DNA of 8,343 nucleotides from JAICLL01 sp035252155 (GTDB taxonomy: Bacteria; Planctomycetota; Planctomycetia; Pirellulales; JAICIG01), in the NCBI GenBank assembly GCA_035252155.1, contig DATFDL010000036.1, forward strand, positions 1 to 8,343, written 5' to 3'. Shown here piece after piece: positions 6,274-8,343 of this stretch. Below the pieces are notes generated by a model. It was not told the DNA's origin. It ran no database searches and worked only from the letters and a program-made list of their open reading frames with translations. Numbering within the stretch: the first letter of the stretch is position 1; each line of letters starts with the position of its first letter. Both the position numbers and the translations under genes were made by a program.

Positions 6274-7635
6274 ATGACACTGCCGACACCTCACGACGAA
6301 CGCTTACGCGATCAAGCGCACCTGCTCCACTCGCTGCACCGCCGCGAGGCGCAGACGCAGGCTCATGTGTGGGTGCGGGGCCACGGGGCGGTGCTGATCG
6401 ACCAGAACGGCAAGGAGTACCTCGACGGGCTGGCCGGACTTTGGAACATCGTGGTCGGGCACGGCAGAAGCGAATTGGCCGACGCCGCCGCCCGGCAAAT
6501 GAACGAACTTGCATACGCTTCGTCTTATGCAGGCAGCACGAACCGCCCGGCCATCGCTCTGGCCGAGCGACTGGCGGGGCTTTGTTACCCTGGCATCCAT
6601 CGCTTCTTCTTCACCTCGGGCGGGGCCGAGTCGAACGAATCGGCCTTCAAGACCGCCCGCTACTATTGGAAGCTGGCGGGCAAGCCCAGCAAGTACAAGA
6701 TCGTCAGCCGCGTGTGGGGCTATCACGGCGTGACGCTGGCGGCCATGTCGGCTACTGGCATCGCGTCGTACTGGCCGATGTTCGAGCCGCGCACGCCCGG
6801 CTTCGTTCACATTGAAAGCCCGTATCCCTATCGTTTTCAACCATCGCGCGACCCAGACGATTCGCGCACTCCGGGTCAACAGGCCGCCGACTTGCTCGAA
6901 GCGGCCATCTTGCGCGAGGGCCCCGACACGGTGGCGGCGTTTCTGGGCGAACCGGTGCAAGGGGCCGGCGGCGTGATCGTGCCCTCGGACGATTACTGGC
7001 CGCGCATCCGCGAAATCTGCAACCGCTACGACGTGCTCTTGATCGCCGACGAGATCATCACCGGGTTCGGCCGCACGGGCGAGTGGTTTGCCTTGACGCG
7101 GTACGGCATCGAGCCCGACATCGTGACCTTCGCCAAGGGCATCACCAGCGGGTATTTTCCGCTGGGCGGCATCGGCGTCAGCGACCGCATCGCCGCCGCC
7201 ATCGACAGCGCGCCGGAAGACCGCACCTGGATGCACGCCTTCACCTATTCTGGGCATCCGGTGGGTTGCGCCGTCGCGTTGGCCAATCTTGAGATACTCG
7301 AGCGCGAGGGGCTTGTCGCGCGGGCCGGCGTGCTCGGCCGGCGGCTCTTGGCAGGTCTTCAGACGCTGGGCTCGCATCCACACGTGGGCGACGTGCGGGG
7401 GCTGGGTTTGATGTGCGCCGTCGAATTGGTGGCCGATAAAATGACGAAAGCGGAGTTTCCCGCGGCCGAGAAGGTTGGACCTCGCGTGCACGCCGCGACG
7501 CAAGAGCGGGGCCTCTTCACCCGCCTGCGCGGCGACGTTTACAACCTGGCCCCCTGCTATGTCACGACGGAAGGTCAAATTGATCGGATGGTCGAGATAT
7601 TGGGCGAGTCAATCCAGGCGGTGTTGGGTCGATAA
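6274..7635 (+). CDS. Class III PLP-dependent aminotransferase (omega-amino acid/amine:pyruvate type)
   Basis: This is a complete 453-residue enzyme of the usual length for the family. It would transfer an amino group from an omega-amino acid or an amine to pyruvate or a similar keto acid in the cytoplasm. Seen in order: DGLAGLWNIVVGHG (51-64, substrate-pocket Trp57), the phosphate-binding TSGGAESNE (114-122), YHG (150-152, Tyr stacking on PLP), EPVQGAGG (226-233), the DEIITGFGRTG core with Asp259 that contacts the pyridine nitrogen, Lys288 in FAKGITSGY as the Schiff-base lysine, and HAFTYSGHPVGCA (321-333). Arg417 lies where related omega-transaminases have the arginine that pairs with the substrate carboxylate. 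The closest types I recognise are putrescine/beta-alanine/taurine:pyruvate aminotransferases; the exact substrate cannot be read from sequence. It follows the LRR gene by 8 bp with a ribosome binding site at that stop. No pathway genes are nearby, and all key residues are present. Confidence 0.93.
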   Translation: MTLPTPHDERLRDQAHLLHSLHRREAQTQAHVWVRGHGAVLIDQNGKEYLDGLAGLWNIVVGHGRSELADAAARQMNELAYASSYAGSTNRPAIALAERLAGLCYPGIHRFFFTSGGAESNESAFKTARYYWKLAGKPSKYKIVSRVWGYHGVTLAAMSATGIASYWPMFEPRTPGFVHIESPYPYRFQPSRDPDDSRTPGQQAADLLEAAILREGPDTVAAFLGEPVQGAGGVIVPSDDYWPRIREICNRYDVLLIADEIITGFGRTGEWFALTRYGIEPDIVTFAKGITSGYFPLGGIGVSDRIAAAIDSAPEDRTWMHAFTYSGHPVGCAVALANLEILEREGLVARAGVLGRRLLAGLQTLGSHPHVGDVRGLGLMCAVELVADKMTKAEFPAAEKVGPRVHAATQERGLFTRLRGDVYNLAPCYVTTEGQIDRMVEILGESIQAVLGR

Positions 7636-7656
7636 AGCGCGGCCTTCACCACAATC

Positions 7657-8055
7657 TCACCAAATACCCTCGTCAATCAGCCACGCGCGTAGCTGCCACC
7701 GCCGCGGTGCGTTCATCTCCAGCAGCCGCACGGTTGCGCGGCCAATCGGCGTAATGCCCATGATTTCCGCGCCTATCAGGCAAAAGTGTTCGTGCCAAAC
7801 GTCTTGCCGCGGATGAAAGAGCCTCGTGACTGTACCGTCGTCGTCGGTGCTGGCGATGTTTGGACCCTTTAAGAAATTACACCGGTCGCATGCCAGGGCC
7901 AGGTTCTCCAGCGAATCGTCGATGCGATGTTGGCGAGCCACGATGTGCTCGACGTGGAATCGAATGTCAACCGCGTGTTGGGGCAACAAGCAATACTCGC
8001 AACGGTTGCCCGCCCTTCGCCGGACGCTTCGGCGCATCGCGGTGCTGATCGTCAT
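7657..8055 (-). CDS. HNH endonuclease
   Basis: This 132-residue protein carries a compact HNH/zinc-ribbon nuclease domain at about 8-65. CEYC (Cys19, Cys22) and CDRC (Cys56, Cys59) would hold a structural zinc. HVEHI (34-38) supplies the catalytic and metal-binding histidines, and Asn51 and the NFLKG turn (60-64) complete the fold. The enzyme would make metal-dependent DNA cuts. Residues about 66-132 form an extension (TRLFHPRQDVWHEHF, then ITPIGRATVRLLEMN) that I recall following HNH domains in similar planctomycete and cyanobacterial proteins; its job is unknown. The start codon overlaps the stop of the upstream 86-residue gene (ATGA, 8052-8055), so the two are probably translated together. 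The gene is convergent with the aminotransferase, leaving a 21-bp gap with no visible terminator. No methylase, intron or intein is near, so a restriction or homing role is not supported here. Confidence 0.88.
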   Translation of the reverse strand: MTISTAMRRSVRRRAGNRCEYCLLPQHAVDIRFHVEHIVARQHRIDDSLENLALACDRCNFLKGPNIASTDDDGTVTRLFHPRQDVWHEHFCLIGAEIMGITPIGRATVRLLEMNAPRRWQLRAWLIDEGIW

Positions 8056-8312
8056 GCGCGCCGCGCGAGCACCGCTCGTGCTTTGGCCTTGATGATCCCG
8101 ACGACGTCAATGGCCTCGACGATCTCGCGGTATTCATCGCGCTCACGTTCGGAGAGTAGCCCTTGGTTCGCCTTGTCGGCTAGTTCATCAGCGCGGGTCT
8201 GAACCCAACGATCAGGGCGGGACTTGACGATCCGTTCAGCGACCTCCGGCGTCAAACATTCGGCGATCGGATCGAGGAAGCGATCAAGCATGCCGGGCAA
8301 AGTGCTGCTCAT
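8052..8312 (-). CDS. Small helical protein partnered with the HNH endonuclease
   Basis: This is an 86-residue, charged, probably all-helical soluble protein without cysteines in a zinc pattern or membrane segments. Recognisable stretches are LDRFLDPIAECLTPEVAERI (9-28), a middle RADELADKANQGLLSERERD (40-59) and a C-terminal EAIDVVGIIKAKARAVLARR (66-85). I recall similar small proteins directly before HNH genes in other planctomycetes, but not a function; an inhibitor, adaptor or specificity partner of the nuclease would all fit. It overlaps the HNH start by 4 bp. The ATG at 8312 is chosen because a perfect TATAAT ends 6 nt before it. An alternative ATG is at 8291 (residue 8), just before the recognisable LDRFLDP stretch; neither has a ribosome binding site. 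Confidence 0.78.
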   Translation of the reverse strand: MSSTLPGMLDRFLDPIAECLTPEVAERIVKSRPDRWVQTRADELADKANQGLLSERERDEYREIVEAIDVVGIIKAKARAVLARRA

Positions 8313-8318
8313 GCCTGC

Positions 8319-8324
8319 ATTATA
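8319..8324 (-). promoter_or_regulatory. -10 box of the small protein/HNH operon
   Basis: On the minus strand the hexamer TATAAT is a perfect sigma70-type -10 element. Its downstream edge is 6 nt from the ATG at 8312, so transcription should begin at or within a base or two of that start codon. A matching -35 element would fall at about 8342-8347, mostly past the window end, and cannot be judged. Confidence 0.5.
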
Positions 8325-8343
8325 GCTGCGTGCCGCTTGCGGT

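Noticed and set aside
6304..7578. Minus-strand open frame of 424 codons opposite the aminotransferase
   Set aside because: It is a mirror of a GC-rich gene; the plus frame holds every catalytic residue of a class III aminotransferase.
7636..7656. Possible terminator between the convergent aminotransferase and HNH genes
   Set aside because: The 21 bases contain no stem with a T tract on either strand.
1..8343. CRISPR array, tRNA or rRNA genes
   Set aside because: I saw no regularly spaced direct repeats and no cloverleaf or conserved rRNA segments on either strand.

Overview
The window looks like chromosomal DNA from a planctomycete, most likely of the Pirellulales type. The strongest pointers are a cytochrome-like protein joining the Pirellula/Verrucomicrobium-type N-terminal dehydrogenase domain to the matching C-terminal CxxCH heme domain, a membrane/LRR protein with the RFxLRTxL membrane motif that I recall as common in planctomycete proteins, a small-protein plus HNH nuclease pair, high GC content and few clear Shine-Dalgarno sites. 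The lineage is inferred from protein character only.

Layout: (i) 1-155, minus: the 5' end of an IS110-like transposase gene, cut by the window edge. Its upstream flank (156 to about 302) has no gene but holds two foldable segments, where an IS110 bridge RNA would be expected. (ii) 303-373: two related perfect palindromes (REP-like), the second covering the first ATG of the next gene. (iii) 371-3364, plus: a large secreted PVC-type heme protein (beta-propeller, HEAT-like region, cytochrome c), followed by a good intrinsic terminator. (iv) 3420-3926, minus: a small membrane-anchored TPR protein, convergent with (iii). (v) 4076-6265, plus: a multi-pass membrane protein with a C-terminal leucine-rich repeat domain. 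It diverges from (iv) across a 149-bp gap. (vi) 6274-7635, plus: a class III PLP aminotransferase, 8 bp after (v), with a ribosome binding site touching the stop codon of (v). (vii) 7657-8055 and 8052-8312, minus: an HNH endonuclease preceded by an 86-residue protein. They overlap by 4 bp (ATGA), behind a perfect TATAAT placed so that the transcript may be leaderless.

The genes do not form one pathway. The transcription units I infer are the heme protein alone, the TPR protein alone, LRR protein plus aminotransferase, and small protein plus HNH. The items most worth following are the IS110 end with its possible guide RNA beside REP-like palindromes, the small-protein/HNH cassette, and the repeat-built LRR membrane protein.
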